Positions 22,451 to 33,940 of a stretch of 64,000 bases of DNA are shown piece after piece; within the stretch, counting starts at the first letter, position 1; each line of letters begins with the position of its first letter. The notes beneath the pieces were generated by a model. That model saw only the letters and a list, made by a program, of their open reading frames with translations, did no database searches and was not told the DNA's origin. This DNA comes from Mikania micrantha. Its lineage: Eukaryota; Streptophyta; Magnoliopsida; Asterales; Asteraceae. The DNA is taken from assembly GCA_009363875.1 (NCBI GenBank), contig CM018695.1, positions 15,720,755-15,784,754 of the forward strand, in the 5' to 3' direction. A program made the translations under genes and the position numbers.

Positions 22451-22941
22451 CTATTTGACATAAGAGTGTACTTCCTTGTTAGTTGTCTGCAGATTTGGAA
22501 CATACTCTTTCAAAAGATTAAATGCAGATGTGAATTTATCGAGATCAAACAACCAATCAGGGCCTATTCCAGGTTTATTGATAGTATGTTCATTAAACTG
22601 AACATTTGCAGACTCTTCAATAATCCTAGAATCTTTGATGTATAACATCCAAATGGTTTGAGAAACCCAATAAATCGTTTTCTCTTATGCCAAATTTCAT
22701 AAGGAGTCATACCATGTGATTTAAGTACCAATATTCTATTTTGGACATAGTAGGCAGTGTTGACTACTTCTGCCCAAAAAGTTATTGGAAGCTTGGCATC
22801 AGATAACATGGTCCTAGAAGCCTCCATCAGTGTCCTATTCCTTCTCTCAGCAACACCATTTTGTTGTGGAGTCCTAGGGGCACTGAATTGTCTTGTAATA
22901 CCCTTAGATTCACAAAAGGAGTTTAAAGTATGGTTTTTGAA
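22451..22941 (-). pseudogene. Copia integrase C-half, fused to a short unrelated-looking tail
   Basis: Continuing in frame after the TAA, the sequence has P-Q-Q-N-G-V-A-E-R-R-N-R (catalytic glutamate region, near 22850) and W-A-E-V-V-N-T-A-Y-Y-V-Q-N-R, up to L-K-P-F-G-C. Past 22650 the frame changes and encodes I-E-E-S-A-N-V-Q-F-N-E-H-T ... G-P-D-W-L-F-D-L-D, the linker that normally precedes reverse transcriptase, and ends at 22451. The reverse transcriptase itself is missing. Confidence 0.82.
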
Positions 22942-24402
22942 TTATGTTCCTTGATCAGACATTATGATGTTTACATGATGGTCACTTTCATTCTCAACTT
23001 TGAGGATAAATGATTTCAAGATCTCAGCAGTTTCATCCTTGGTACTAAAAAAGAATACCCAGGTATATCTTGAAAAATCATCAGTGACCCCCAAGCAGTA
23101 GGACTTTCTACCTAGACTTTTCACACTTGTAGGGCCAAACAAGTCCATGTGTAGCAGATGTAGGACTGTTGTTATTGAATTTATCTCTTTGGTATGATGA
23201 GATGATTTGTGTTGCTTCCCTTTTAGGCAGGCAACACATTTATCAACACAGATGAATTCTTTTGTTGGTAAACCTGTAACTAAGTTATTTTTGACAAGTT
23301 TATTCATGTTTTTCAGGTTTACATGACAAAGTCTCCTATGCCAAAGAGATGATTCATCAAGTAAAACTTTTGAGACAAAGCAATTTATATTACTGAGTGG
23401 TGTAGCTGTGCTCATGTCCAGCATATACATGTTGTTCCTTCTGGGAGCTCTGAGCAGAATTTGGTCATTTGGAACAACAAATCCTGATTTCAGGACAATA
23501 CATTCATGCTCAGTGAACAAGATGTTATGCTTTTGGTCACACACCTGTGATACACTCAGCAAATTGTAGTTCAATTCTTTCACATAATTCACATTCTCAA
23601 ATCTTACCTTACTATTTGTGATTGTGCCTCTACCTGTGATATATCCACCCACTAGATCACTTCCAAAAGCAACAGACCCTCCAAAGAATGGTTGATATTT
23701 GTGTAGGTGGGTCTTGTTGCCTGTCATGTGCCGGGAGCAGCCACTGTCAACAATCAACAAGTTGCCTTTTGAGTCTTGCTGTCCCTGCACATGGTTAGAA
23801 GTGAATTAGTTCCTGATGGGAACCCAAGCCCATGTGGTCTTGGGTCTTCCATTTTTATCATTATAAGAAAATTTCTTTGAAATCATCTTTGGCGAATTAG
23901 ATGATGAGCAAGCTGATGGAGCAATTGGTTGAACTGTTAGTTCAGAGGTTTCCTTCTTTTTCCAGACTTTCTTGACCTTCAAAGCTATTGAAGGGATTTT
24001 CTTGTTCTGACTGCCATCGGAAGCAACTTTTTCCTTCTCTTCTGATGGTTTTGACTTCTTCTTGAGGTGGGGTTTTCCTTCTGACTTTCTTCTTCCGAAG
24101 TGGTGAGACTTCTTGGTGTTGTCGGAAGCACTTTTGACATGTGCTTCCGATGTTCCTTTTGCTTCAGAAGACTTTCTGTTCTTTCTCTTCATGTTGTCAG
24201 AAGTGCTTGCTTTTGATGGCTTCCTGTGCTGCTTGACTGATCTTTTTCTTTCGGAAGCAGATTTTTCTTCCGAAGAAAAAGATGATTTGTTCCACGATTT
24301 CCAGCTGTTTTCTTTTATTATTGGTCTTGAAAGAGTTCTGCTTCTAGGATTGAAGAAGCAATCGGCAGCAAAATGACTTGTATCACCACACATCAAACAC
24401 AC
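22942..24402 (-). pseudogene. Copia zinc knuckle, protease and integrase N-half
   Basis: One frame, broken by a single TAA at about 23803-23805. It starts with a second CCHC knuckle (C-L-M-C-G-D-T-S-H-F-A-A-D-C), then a Ser/Lys-rich linker, then the protease site V-D-S-G-C-S-R-H-M-T-G (near 23740), then the GAG-pre-integrase part with the H-x-x-x-H / C-x-x-C zinc site (H-R-R-L-C-H ... C-V-A-C-L), and the first catalytic aspartates of the integrase (H-M-D-L-F-G-P-T and V-T-D-D-F-S-R). The frame stops at a TAA where a glutamate is usual right after S-D-Q-G-T, then goes on in the same frame. Confidence 0.88.
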
Positions 24403-26399
24403 AGTCTGATTTGGGAGGAAGCTAAGCTATGCTTCACAAAAACTGATTGTTCTGATTTGGGAGTTCCAACCGGACTTTTGTTTGGATGGTTTACCTGAAC
24501 CTTGGATACATTGGCTTTTCTATCTTTTGATTTAGCCTTTTTTGACTTGTTAGATGGACAAGTGACATAGTCATCTGAAGATGTACTCCCGGTTTGTACG
24601 TATTTAGCCGTCACAAAAGATGGTGTGTTTTTCTTGTTTCTTTTCTTTTGTTTAGATGCTGATTTTAATTTTTCAAAATTTTTAGGACTGTTATCTTCAG
24701 ATGTATAAGTTGATTAAGTCAGGATAAATTCAGGCAAATCATTTTCTTGTTGAATTTTATGTGTATCAAAAAGTTCATCATACACAAGGCTAGCTTCTGG
24801 TTTGCATCGAACCTCCACCATTGGAGTATAGGTAGATGGAGGTTCCATTTTGTTATAACTCACCCCAGTACCCTTTTTCTTAACCAGCTTAGGTATCTCA
24901 GTCATTTTGAGAAGTTTCTCAAACTTCTCACCTTGACTGAGAAACTTGTCTTTGTAAGCCTCAGCCAATACAAGTTCAGTTTTGGCAGTTGTTAATCTTT
25001 CTAAAAAATTGTTTATTTGACACTGCTTATTAGTGTCTTCATGTTTTAATCTGGAGATAGTCTTTTCTAACTCCTCAATCTTTTCTTTGTAATTTCTTTC
25101 AGCTTTAAAGAAATTTGTCTTAAGAACTTGTATTGACTCAAGCTCATCACAGACTTGAGCATTAAAACGTTTGTAAGCATTTAATTTTTCTAAGCATTCA
25201 GAGGTACACATATCATCAGTTACCTTGAATGAAGAAGTGGAGTCATTGGCCATCAAGGCATTATTTGAGATGGATATTTCCTCAACTTGAAAGCTCCAGT
25301 CTGAAAAGTCGTGCTGTTCTGCAATGTTTGCACTATTGGAGGAGCTTGGTGCTTTGTGGTTTAGCTGACCAGAAGTTGATGGTTGAGAACTTGGAAATTT
25401 GCACTCTCTTGAAAAGTGCCCCAGCTGTTGAAGTTAAAACATTTGAGTTTAGACTTTTCTAGACCAAGCCCAGTTTTCATGTTATGCTTCCTGAACTGTC
25501 TACCAGTTCTCTGATAGAACTTCTTTGCTCTGTATGAAATCATGGCCATCTGGTAATTGATGTCCATTTCTTCAAGGTCATAAGCAGGAATTCCATCTAG
25601 ATCCTCCTGACACAGATGAAAATAATTTGTTTATTCGACCATGAATGCTCCCTGGCTTGAGGTGAGCAGTGGAGTTGAGCTTGCAAATGGGTTTGAATGG
25701 GAGGGTGATGGAGTTGGTGTTTCTGGGAAGGTGATAATGGGAGTTGAATTTGAATGGTAGATATGTTGATAGTTTTGAAAGGGAGGATTGTGGATAGGGG
25801 CATACAAAGCGGCTGAATCTGAGGGAACAGAGGTAGGTTTAGGTTATTTGGGCATACAAAGCGGCTGAACCTGATGACATCTTGATTTTCCATCTTCACT
25901 CCTGCAGCAGTCAACTCATCAACTAATTGAACATACCTCAAATACTGATAAGCCATCTTCTTGTTGTTCTCTTGGCAAAAGTTCTCAAACTTTTGCTTTA
26001 GCATGTCATTCTTGTTCTCCTTCACATCTTTTGACCCTTCATACATCTGTTGCAAAGAGTTTCACAGCTCTTTGGTAGACTTGCATTTCTTGAATGCATG
26101 TATGATAGAGTTTGGGATTGCCATCTGAATCAGCCATAGTGCCTTAGAGTCCACCTCCATTTTTTGTAATCCTCATCTGAGTACAAAGATGGGTCTTTTG
26201 GCACGGGTTCTCCACTAGTATATGTAGCAGCAACGGTTGGGATGAATGATCCCTCAAGAACTGACTTCCAGAGTTTGAAGTCCTGGTTCCTGATGAAATC
26301 TTCCATCCTAACCTTCCATGTATCATAGTCATCCAGAGTGAACATGGGAGGTTTGTTGAGAGTACCATTCTCAGTGTCGTGCTTACTAATGGTTGTCAT
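24393..26399 (-). pseudogene. Copia gag region, broken
   Basis: The likely start is the ATG at 26399 (M-T-T-I-S-K-H-D); the 16 codons before it lack gag similarity. The N-terminal part has F-T-L-D-D-Y-D-T-W-K-V-R-M-E-D-F-I, the usual copia gag start. After a gap the gag core continues at 26055 (Q-Q-M-Y-E-G-S-K-D-V-K-E-N-K) to about 25850, where the frame is lost. A zinc-knuckle remnant (C-F-N-F-N-S-W-G-T-F) is near 25440, with the second cysteine and the histidine replaced. 24714-25256 encodes a long charged coiled coil, followed by a Lys/Ser-rich tail. Three frames and several stops are involved. A gag with an added coiled coil resembles the long gag types of Sirevirus-like copia elements; that assignment is tentative. 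Confidence 0.8.
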
Positions 26400-26490
26400 T
26401 TTGACATAGAGGTAGCTTGAAAACAAAGAGTAGTAGAAGATAAACAACTGGTAACTTAAGAATGGTTAGTTGCTTAAGTTAAAGAGCCAA

Positions 26491-26503
26491 ATCTCTAATA
26501 CCA
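26491..26503 (-). other. Copia primer binding site (tRNA-Met)
   Basis: The minus strand reads TGGTATTAGAGAT two bases inside the LTR end, a common copia variant of the initiator tRNA-Met site. Confidence 0.85.
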
Positions 26504-26505
26504 CT

Positions 26506-27298
26506 TGTTGGATCGGGTTATGTAACTTACACAACACTTTCACAAGTTATCTTCTACAAAGTTGATAGATGCGGTAATTCTATCAACTTGTTTTGCAAAA
26601 AAACAGATTGAAACAAAATACAGAAAGCAGTTATAAATTCAAGGTCAAAGTATATTGCATTCAACTGTTGAGTTTACAAGTCTTAGCTCAAGCACTCGCT
26701 CGTACCTTGCTAACTAACAAATGAAGGATTATATACTAAGACCTACAGCCGTATCCTCGTAGGGATACAAGGCTGGACAAAACACTAGAAACAAACGTAT
26801 GCTAAATCTAGTATCTATTATGGTCTCGACAGACCAAGCCATATTAATTACAATTAATACAAAAGACTCATTGACTTTTACAATAAAGACCTAAACAACA
26901 AAACGCATTAACTGCTTAGTATCTTTGTAGTTCTGACAAATTTTTTTTGTTGCTGACTAACATCGGAATGCCTTCTATGTTGGTTTGAGTGTGAGAAATC
27001 AGCTCTGATTATTTCCATAAATATCTAGAATCTTTGTCAGAGAGAAAGTCTTCGAAAGTCTTTGTCTTGGGAACCACTGATGATCGGAAACGCTGATGAT
27101 AGATCGGAAGCACTGATCGATTTGAACCTCTAAGTACTGAAGAGGGATCCAAAAGCTTTCAGTGGAAGAGAATTATCCTTCGGAAGCAATGGTCTTTCCG
27201 AAGGTTAATTCTTATCTTTCAGCAGTTTTATGTCTTCTGAAAGTTCAAGACTTGATCCAGATATGTTTTGGTGCGCATTAGACTTAATGGTCCTTACA
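26506..27298 (-). repeat. Copia 5' LTR
   Basis: Plus-strand ends are TGTTGGATCGGG and GGTCCTTACA. The tRNA-Met primer site is next to it at 26491-26503. Confidence 0.92.
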
Positions 27299-27303
27299 GA
27301 TAC

Positions 27304-29325
27304 ACTTATATATTGATATACATATATAAATATATATATTACACATACCTTTAAACATTTTGTATATACATAGCATATAACCTTTCTAAGATTATAAATT
27401 AAAAAATTCAAATATTAAATAAAAATTATTTTATAAAACTATAAAGTTTATATGTTAAACAAAAACTTATAGGGGTCAAAAGTGTATTTTTAAAATTTTA
27501 AGTATGTAGTTTAGATAGTATATGATCAAGGGATGAACTACAAGGACCAAAATTGTCAAAATGAAAAGCCAACCCACCTCCCTGTGTCCCCCCTGTTTTT
27601 CCGGCGTCAGGGTCTCGCCAACCAGCCGAGCACCTCTTAACACAAAAAAAAGATGGTTTTAATGCACCATTCGATTGGAGTTTTTACACCTAAATGATCT
27701 AAATCTACACTCTAAAGTAAACTCATGATTAAATCGAATCATTAACACCATTTAATCCGATTTTGATTAATCGTAACTCTAACATTAAACCCGCTATTGA
27801 ATACGATCGACTCGGTTGAATTAGGACACATAATCATTGGGCTTCGAACCATACAAAACTAATACCACCATGGAAATTCTCTCAAAATTTCTCTAGAATC
27901 AAGCTCGGAACGGCTGAAGCTTCTTTGGAATCGAACCTGAACGAAATTCAACCAAACCAAGTGAGTGAATACATGGTTTGAATTGGTTTTTAATGTAGAA
28001 CAATACCCCTTTATCAATTTCTAAGATTAACCGATCGACTGATCGATTTAAGAATTAGGGTTCTTTTTTTTGGGGGGAAAACTATATGTGAACATAAAAC
28101 AACATTAATTTGAATTAGGAATCTTGTCTTAAAACTGAAATTTAGTATATATAAAGCAGCTACTTAATTCATAAAACATAGAAAAAATATTATAAAAATT
28201 ATACGACATTTTTGGAACTTTTATAAACACAAAAATATTTTTATTTGATTAATTAAGCTGAAGCACAATTTAATTTGATTTAAAATCTTAATAAATTTGT
28301 GTAAATGATTTATTAAAAATACTTAAACTTATATAAAAATTATAGAAAAATTACACAATATTTCTAGAACTTTTAAAACTAATTTTTTTAATATTGATCA
28401 TTTATGCAAGATCACTATTTAAATCGATTTTAAAGCATTATAAATATACATAAATAATTTATTAAAAATACTAAAACTTACATAAAATTCTAGATAAATT
28501 TATATAAGTTATCTATAATAAAACTAATTCAGAAAAATTTTTGTTTGAATATAAACATTATTTTGACTAATTATGCTATTTAACTTGAATTATGAATATG
28601 ATAAATCTATATTTTTTATCATATAAAATTTTAGAAAAAATACAATTATTTTCTAAAATAATTATATAAGACAGAAAATATGTTATTTAGATAAATTTAT
28701 TTTATTAAAATAAAACATCGGTAAATTAAATTATAACTTCGTATTAAAAATATAAAATTTATACTTTATAAATTAATTAGGGAAGTGTACATAGCTATAT
28801 GTATATATGTACCTTTATTTCTTCGTGTGTGTGTGTGATTCCTAAAAGAATTTTAAAAGTATAAAAGTCATGATACAAATAAGTTATTTAGCAAAATTAT
28901 TTTCATAATTTTTGACAACAATTATTATAACTTTGTTTATTTTAACAAACTAGTGAACTAATTTAGCTATGATTCCTCAACCTATTAGAATATAGAACTC
29001 GAACCTAGAATGCCTTAGAACTTGTTGAACTTACAAGACATTAAAATGGAAACTATAGGTTTATTGTGAATATTTATTGCAAACTTGAAACTACAACTAC
29101 GTGAACTTGCAACTTAGCTATCCATCTTATCCAAATGAGTTTCAAAGTCCCTTTTTCTTGATTTTGATTTTGTTTTTAGTACATCAGGGCTGAAACAAGA
29201 ACTTTAAGTATTTGAACAATCTGTATCTATGAACTTATCTTGTGATTTGAGCTTTTGTCCCAAACTACATGTGAACTATAATAGAAACTTGCATTGATCG
29301 TTAACTATTTTTGCCTGACTGTTGT
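27304..29325 (+). other. Middle part of the outer solo LTR
   Basis: No gene. 27464-27580 has the 'aaaagtgtat ... ctacaaggaccaaaattgtcaaaatg' type of sequence usual near the U3/R border of Asteraceae-like gypsy LTRs, also recognisable at 8980-9050 in the LTR of the first element. The rest is AT-rich. Confidence 0.5.
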
Positions 29326-29610
29326 TGTCACACCCCGAGTCGGCGGGGTTGGATCGGAGTCCCCGTCGGGCGGAAGGTTCTCGAGGTGCGATATCGTGAG
29401 TGATAATCGTGATGATCAGATTGTTTATATAGCATCAAAGTTAAGAATAATTAAGGCACAATAAAGCATTTATCTAGGATTACAAAGTTAAATTACAATA
29501 TCAAGGTTCAGTAATTTAACTAAGTAAACCTATCAAAAGAATCAAATATATATATCTTGTATCTGAGTATACTTGCATGCAGTCCTGAAGTCTGAGCCTA
29601 TTCCTGTGCA

Positions 29611-29664
29611 TCACCTGAGAAAGCATGTAAGAAAACAAAGTCAACACAATGGTTGGTGAGTTAA
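29611..29664 (-). other. Conserved U5 block in the giant solo LTR
   Basis: The minus strand reads ACTCACCAACCATTGTGTTG, ACTTTG, then a pyrimidine-rich stretch ending CATGCTTTCTCAGGTGA. It lies about 300 bp from the LTR 3' end. Confidence 0.6.
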
Positions 29665-29702
29665 TGTAATTTTTTTATATAAAAGTGTTTGGAAACCCCT
29701 TT

Positions 29703-30310
29703 GAATGGCAACCTTAACCTCACCATTAACCACCTATACTATCTGATTTAGTATGCTTATATATAGGGCATATGTCGGGTCGAACTTACCGTCCGCCCAG
29801 CCACCGTCCCACCACATACCAAACCATATGATATATTGTTCCTGATGATAATTAAGCGTTCCATCCTGTATTTTTAATTCCATAACAGTTGATTCATAGA
29901 ATTTGATTACCCTGAATATGTTTACCTTGACTTCCAAATGACATCCTTAACCTCACTAACAACCACCTATGCTATCCAACCAAGTATGCTTATATATAGG
30001 GCATATGTAGGGGACAAGCCCCAGCCACCGTCCCACCACATACCGGGCTGCTTAACATATTGTCGTTAACGATAATTAAGCATTTCATTCCACACTATTG
30101 ATCCTTGACGTTTGATTATTCTGAATATGTTTACTCTGATTTCCCCGAAATGACAACCTTAACCTCACTAACAACCACCTATGCTATCCAACCAAGTATG
30201 CTTATATATAGGGCATATGTAGGGGACAAGCCCCAGCCACCGTCCCACCACATACCGGGCTGCTTAACATATTGTTGTTAATGATAATTAAGCGTTTCAT
30301 CTACCAACAA
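29703..30310. repeat. Tandem repeat inside the giant LTR, three units of about 200 bp
   Basis: Each unit contains AACCTTAACCTCAC, CCACCTATGCTATC, AGTATGCTTATATATAGGGC, CACCGTCCCACCACATACC and AATGATAATTAAGC. The second and third units are almost identical; the first is more diverged. Two units are present in the sister LTR at 55500-55900. Confidence 0.85.
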
Positions 30311-31026
30311 CTAAGCATTTGTTTGTTCTATGAATAGTTTTTGAATTTACTATTGAGGACAACTAAAAGTATTAATCCTCAATAAACATCAAAATGAATG
30401 GACAAAGAAGCACACTGAATGACTAGTAGGGGTTGACTCCACGGTTCAACACATGATGGCCATTCAGTCTGTCTTACTAGGTCCTGACAACGAAGAACAC
30501 TGACGACTAGTAGGGCTTGACCACTGTCAAGACGCGATGGCCAATCAGTCTGTCTTACGATGTCTAAGAGCTTAAGCATACAAGTTTATAGCATTCACAT
30601 AGATTTACTGATGACTAGTAGGGGTTCACACACAGGTCAACACGCGGTGGTCAATCAATCTGTTGTCTGAGCATTCCAAGTGTATCAAGAATTCAAATGT
30701 TCAAGTATTCCAAGCATATCAAGTATTCACGTGTTTCAAGTATTCCAAGCATATTAAGTATTCACGTGTTTCAAGTATTCCAAGTGTATCAAGTATTCAA
30801 GTGTTTCAAGTATTCCAAGCATATAAGTCTTTCTAAGTTTAAGTTCCAAGTTTACATAAGCATGGTTTTCATAAGCATTTCTAGTTTTAGCTTTAGTTTT
30901 CCTTATGCATTTAAATGTTTCAAAAGTTTTAAGCAATTAAGTATAGTGTAAATAGCATTAGCACTAAATCTGTAGCTTTGGTTCTAGCATATAGTCTAAG
31001 CATAGAGTTTGTAGCATCAACCTTAG

Positions 31027-33305
31027 CGTGAGGCCCCGAAACCGGGCACCTCGCAGAGGTTGGTTTTTACCATAACACATAGCTCTTAAACTAAAAACTT
31101 TCATAATCATGCACCGGAAATGTAAACATAGTTGATAAACAGAATTCAATAAAGTGCTTGTATCGAAATCATATCGAATTGCCAAAACCAACGGATCGTC
31201 TGAATTGATGCCCGAGCTCCATGCCTTCTCTTATCATAGCTTTAACCTGACATACATGCTAAATCAAGTCAGCTTACGCTGGTGAGTTCTAGTTTTCATA
31301 AAACATCATAACCGTTTAGTGAGTTAAACATTTTAACATGAAAGCGTTATATCATACACATAAACCATAACACATAACCATGTCATCATCGTAGCCATAT
31401 AACCATCGTCATCATCGTAGCCATATAACCATCGTCATCATCAAAACCACTGTCATCAACATGAGCAGTGGGCTTATGCCGGCACAAGGCTCCATGTTTA
31501 TAGTCTGATCGACTCTTACCATGTTTATAGCCCGATCGGCTCTTACCATGTTTATAGCCCGATCGGCTCCGTGTTTATAGCCCGATCGGCTCTTACCATG
31601 TTTATAGTCCGATCGACTCTATGTTTATAGACCGATCGGCTCTTACCATGTTTATAGTCCGATCGACTCTGTGATTATAGCCCGATCGGCTCTTACCATG
31701 TTTATAGTCCGATCGACTCTCATGTTTATAGTTTGGTCGACTCTGTGTTTATAGCCCGATCGGCTGTTCATATCCTGATATGTTCAGGTCATCGTCCATA
31801 CTTACTAGTACGGGTACTTGTACATCGTGCATACATATCCTATAACATGTTTAGGAATTCATCATAACATTCTATCCTCATATACATAGCATGCAAGCAT
31901 CATAGCATATTATCATACATCATGGCAGCATGTAATGCTAGCATCATTTCCTCATTCATACATCATGGCATCATATTTTCGTATCATGCTAGCATATAAT
32001 CATCATTCAACATTTATGCATCCTAGTATTCTAGGACCTCGTCATAGCATCTATTAACTATTGTCTAAGTTAACATCATAATGCATGCTCTCATTAACAT
32101 GTTATGTCATCATAACACATTTACCATGCACATATCATACCTTAGCATATTCCCAGCCACATTTCATCATGTGTAATACATATTCATACATACATCATCA
32201 TGGCATAACATCATTCATTAATCATCATAACATAATCACATAACATAACAATAAGCATGTATGCCAGCCCAAAACAGTAAGTGCAAATAGGGCATCTAGA
32301 ACTCACCTGATAGTAGACTCCTGTTATCCTTAGCCGAACTCCTTAGCTAGGGCCTTAGGGACCTACATTAGTTACATCGTCTCATTACATACCATTCTTA
32401 GACTTAGGATATATTCTAAGTCCCCATCACTACTAGCTTCCCCTTTCTAACTTCCCGTTCTCGAAACTTAGCTAAGTATTCGAAACACCTGAAGTTCATT
32501 AAGTTACCATGTACACGAAATTACAGAGTTCACGAAATGGCTGGTACTCGAAACCATCACATGTATTCGAAATAACCTGTGTATTCGAAATACCCCTTCG
32601 TATTCGAAATAGTCTTTGTACTCGAAATGCCATGTACTCGAAATGCCATGTACTCGAAATGACAATGTACTCGAAATAACATGTATAATTTCGAGTACCC
32701 TCTGTACATGATTTCGTGTACTCGTCATTTTCTTCATGAACATATCATAAATTCATGTAATACTTTAGGGAGCTAGTTTCTAGGTTCCTTAGGTTGTTAC
32801 CAACACACTAGAACCTCAAAGTTCCGAACTTTATGCATAAAGGTGTGAGCTTTGTGCATAAGTTCTCTTCCATCTAACAATCCTAACTTTTGTATAAAAA
32901 TCCTAACTTTTGTACATAGACCACTTACTTGTAGCTAGATGATCCTCCCTGTAGATTCTCGTGCGTTTCCTCTTCCGTTTGGTCGATCAAATGCTCGATC
33001 CTTGAAGTTCCTGCACCCCCACTTCGTGTACTCGAGAGAGAACGTGTTTCCTGCCAAAGGTATGCACGTTTCCCAAAGCATTACTATTTATAGGCAACCT
33101 ACTCGAATCCTGGTACTCGAAATCTTGAGGTTTCGACTACACAAATTTCGAGAACTCGTGTACTCGAAATCGGGTTCGAGTACACGATTTCAAGCCCCTC
33201 TTTTTAAATTTGTTTTATGCTTCGTATTCTTCCACAAAAAGTATATTATCTGCTACTCATTCACGAATTCAAATACCTTGTAGTTTAAAAATTTGGGATG
33301 TTACA
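31027..33305 (-). repeat. 3' LTR of the nested gypsy element
   Basis: 2279 bp. It contains 11 units of a tandem repeat at about 31485-31775 built on TGTTTATAGCCCGATCGGCT, a tandem CATCATCGTAGCCATATAAC (31385-31440), and two clusters of the word TACTCGAAAT (32500-32720 and 33095-33195). The U5 block is at 31244-31290. The polypurine tract (TAAGGAGGGGAGACT on the minus strand) is at 33306-33320. Confidence 0.93.
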
Positions 33306-33349
33306 AGTCTCCCCTCCTTACAATAGGTTTCGTCCCGAAACCTGCCTCG

Positions 33350-33940
33350 TTACACATCAAACAAGTGAGGATACAACTTCCTCATCTCGTCTTCCGTTTC
33401 CCATGTCGTGTCTGAACCCTTCCGATGCTTCCACTGAACTCTGACTTGACGAACCGTTTTATTCCGTAGCTGCTTTTCCTTTGTATCCACGATCGCGACT
33501 GGTTCTTTGATGTAGTTCAGTTGGTCATCTACCTCAATGTCGTCCAAAGGAACATGTGATTGCTCGTCTGCCAGACACTTCCTAAGGTGTGACACGTGGA
33601 AGGTAGGATGAATCCCGTTCAGCTCCTCTGTTAGGTCCAGTCGATACACGACTTTCCTTACACTTGCCTTTATCTGAAACGGTCCGATGTACCTCGGAGT
33701 CAACTTGCCTCACTTTCTGAATCGAATGATTCCCTTCCATGGTGATACTTTCAGCAACACTCGATCGCCAACATCAAACGCGATAGGTCTTCGACCCTTG
33801 TTAGCGTAAGACTTTTGGCGATCTTGCGCAGCTTTCATACGTGCTTTTATCACCCGTAACTTTTCTGCCATATCAATTACTGCAGCTTTATTTCCCATCT
33901 CTTTCTGTCCAACTTCTCCCCAGCATACCGGGGTTCTACA
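33350..33940 (-). pseudogene. Integrase C-terminus with chromodomain-like tail
   Basis: In frame with the upstream piece. V-L-L-K-V-S-P-W-K-G (about 33755) is followed by a TGA at 33704-33706, then P-R-Y-I-G-P-F (the GPY/F module), H-P-T-F-H-V-S-H-L-R-K-C-L, and at the end V-Q-W-K-H-R-K-G-S-D-T-T-W-E-T-E-D-E-M with Y-P-H-L-F. The last part has the form of a chromodomain tail as found in plant chromoviruses, thought to guide insertion to heterochromatin. Both stops are TGA where CGA would encode the expected arginine. Confidence 0.9.

Larger units (their letters stand above)
21333..27298 (-). mobile_element. Ty1/copia element with both LTRs but no reverse transcriptase
   Basis: LTRs of 792 and 793 bp (21333-22124 and 26506-27298) differ at roughly 3% of the positions I compared. 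The element is flanked by GATAC (21328-21332 and 27299-27303). On the minus strand the order is primer site, gag, protease, integrase, polypurine tract. After the integrase the frame runs only to 22451 and the polypurine tract follows at 22125, so the reverse transcriptase and RNase H of a copia pol are absent. It could only have moved with enzymes supplied by another element, or it lost them after insertion. Confidence 0.92.

Noticed and set aside
30697..30951. 84-codon frame rich in Y-S-K-H and F-Q-V repeats
   Set aside because: It reflects the CAAGTATTCCAAG tandem words of the giant LTR and occurs in both copies of the duplication with a different frame.
31485..31775. CRISPR-like array of 27-bp units
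   Set aside because: Units are directly abutting tandem repeats without unique spacers, inside a plant LTR.
32939..33283. 114-codon plus-strand frame present in both LTRs (also 40189-40533)
   Set aside because: Duplication comes from the LTRs being copies; the frame is antisense to the element and has no family signature.
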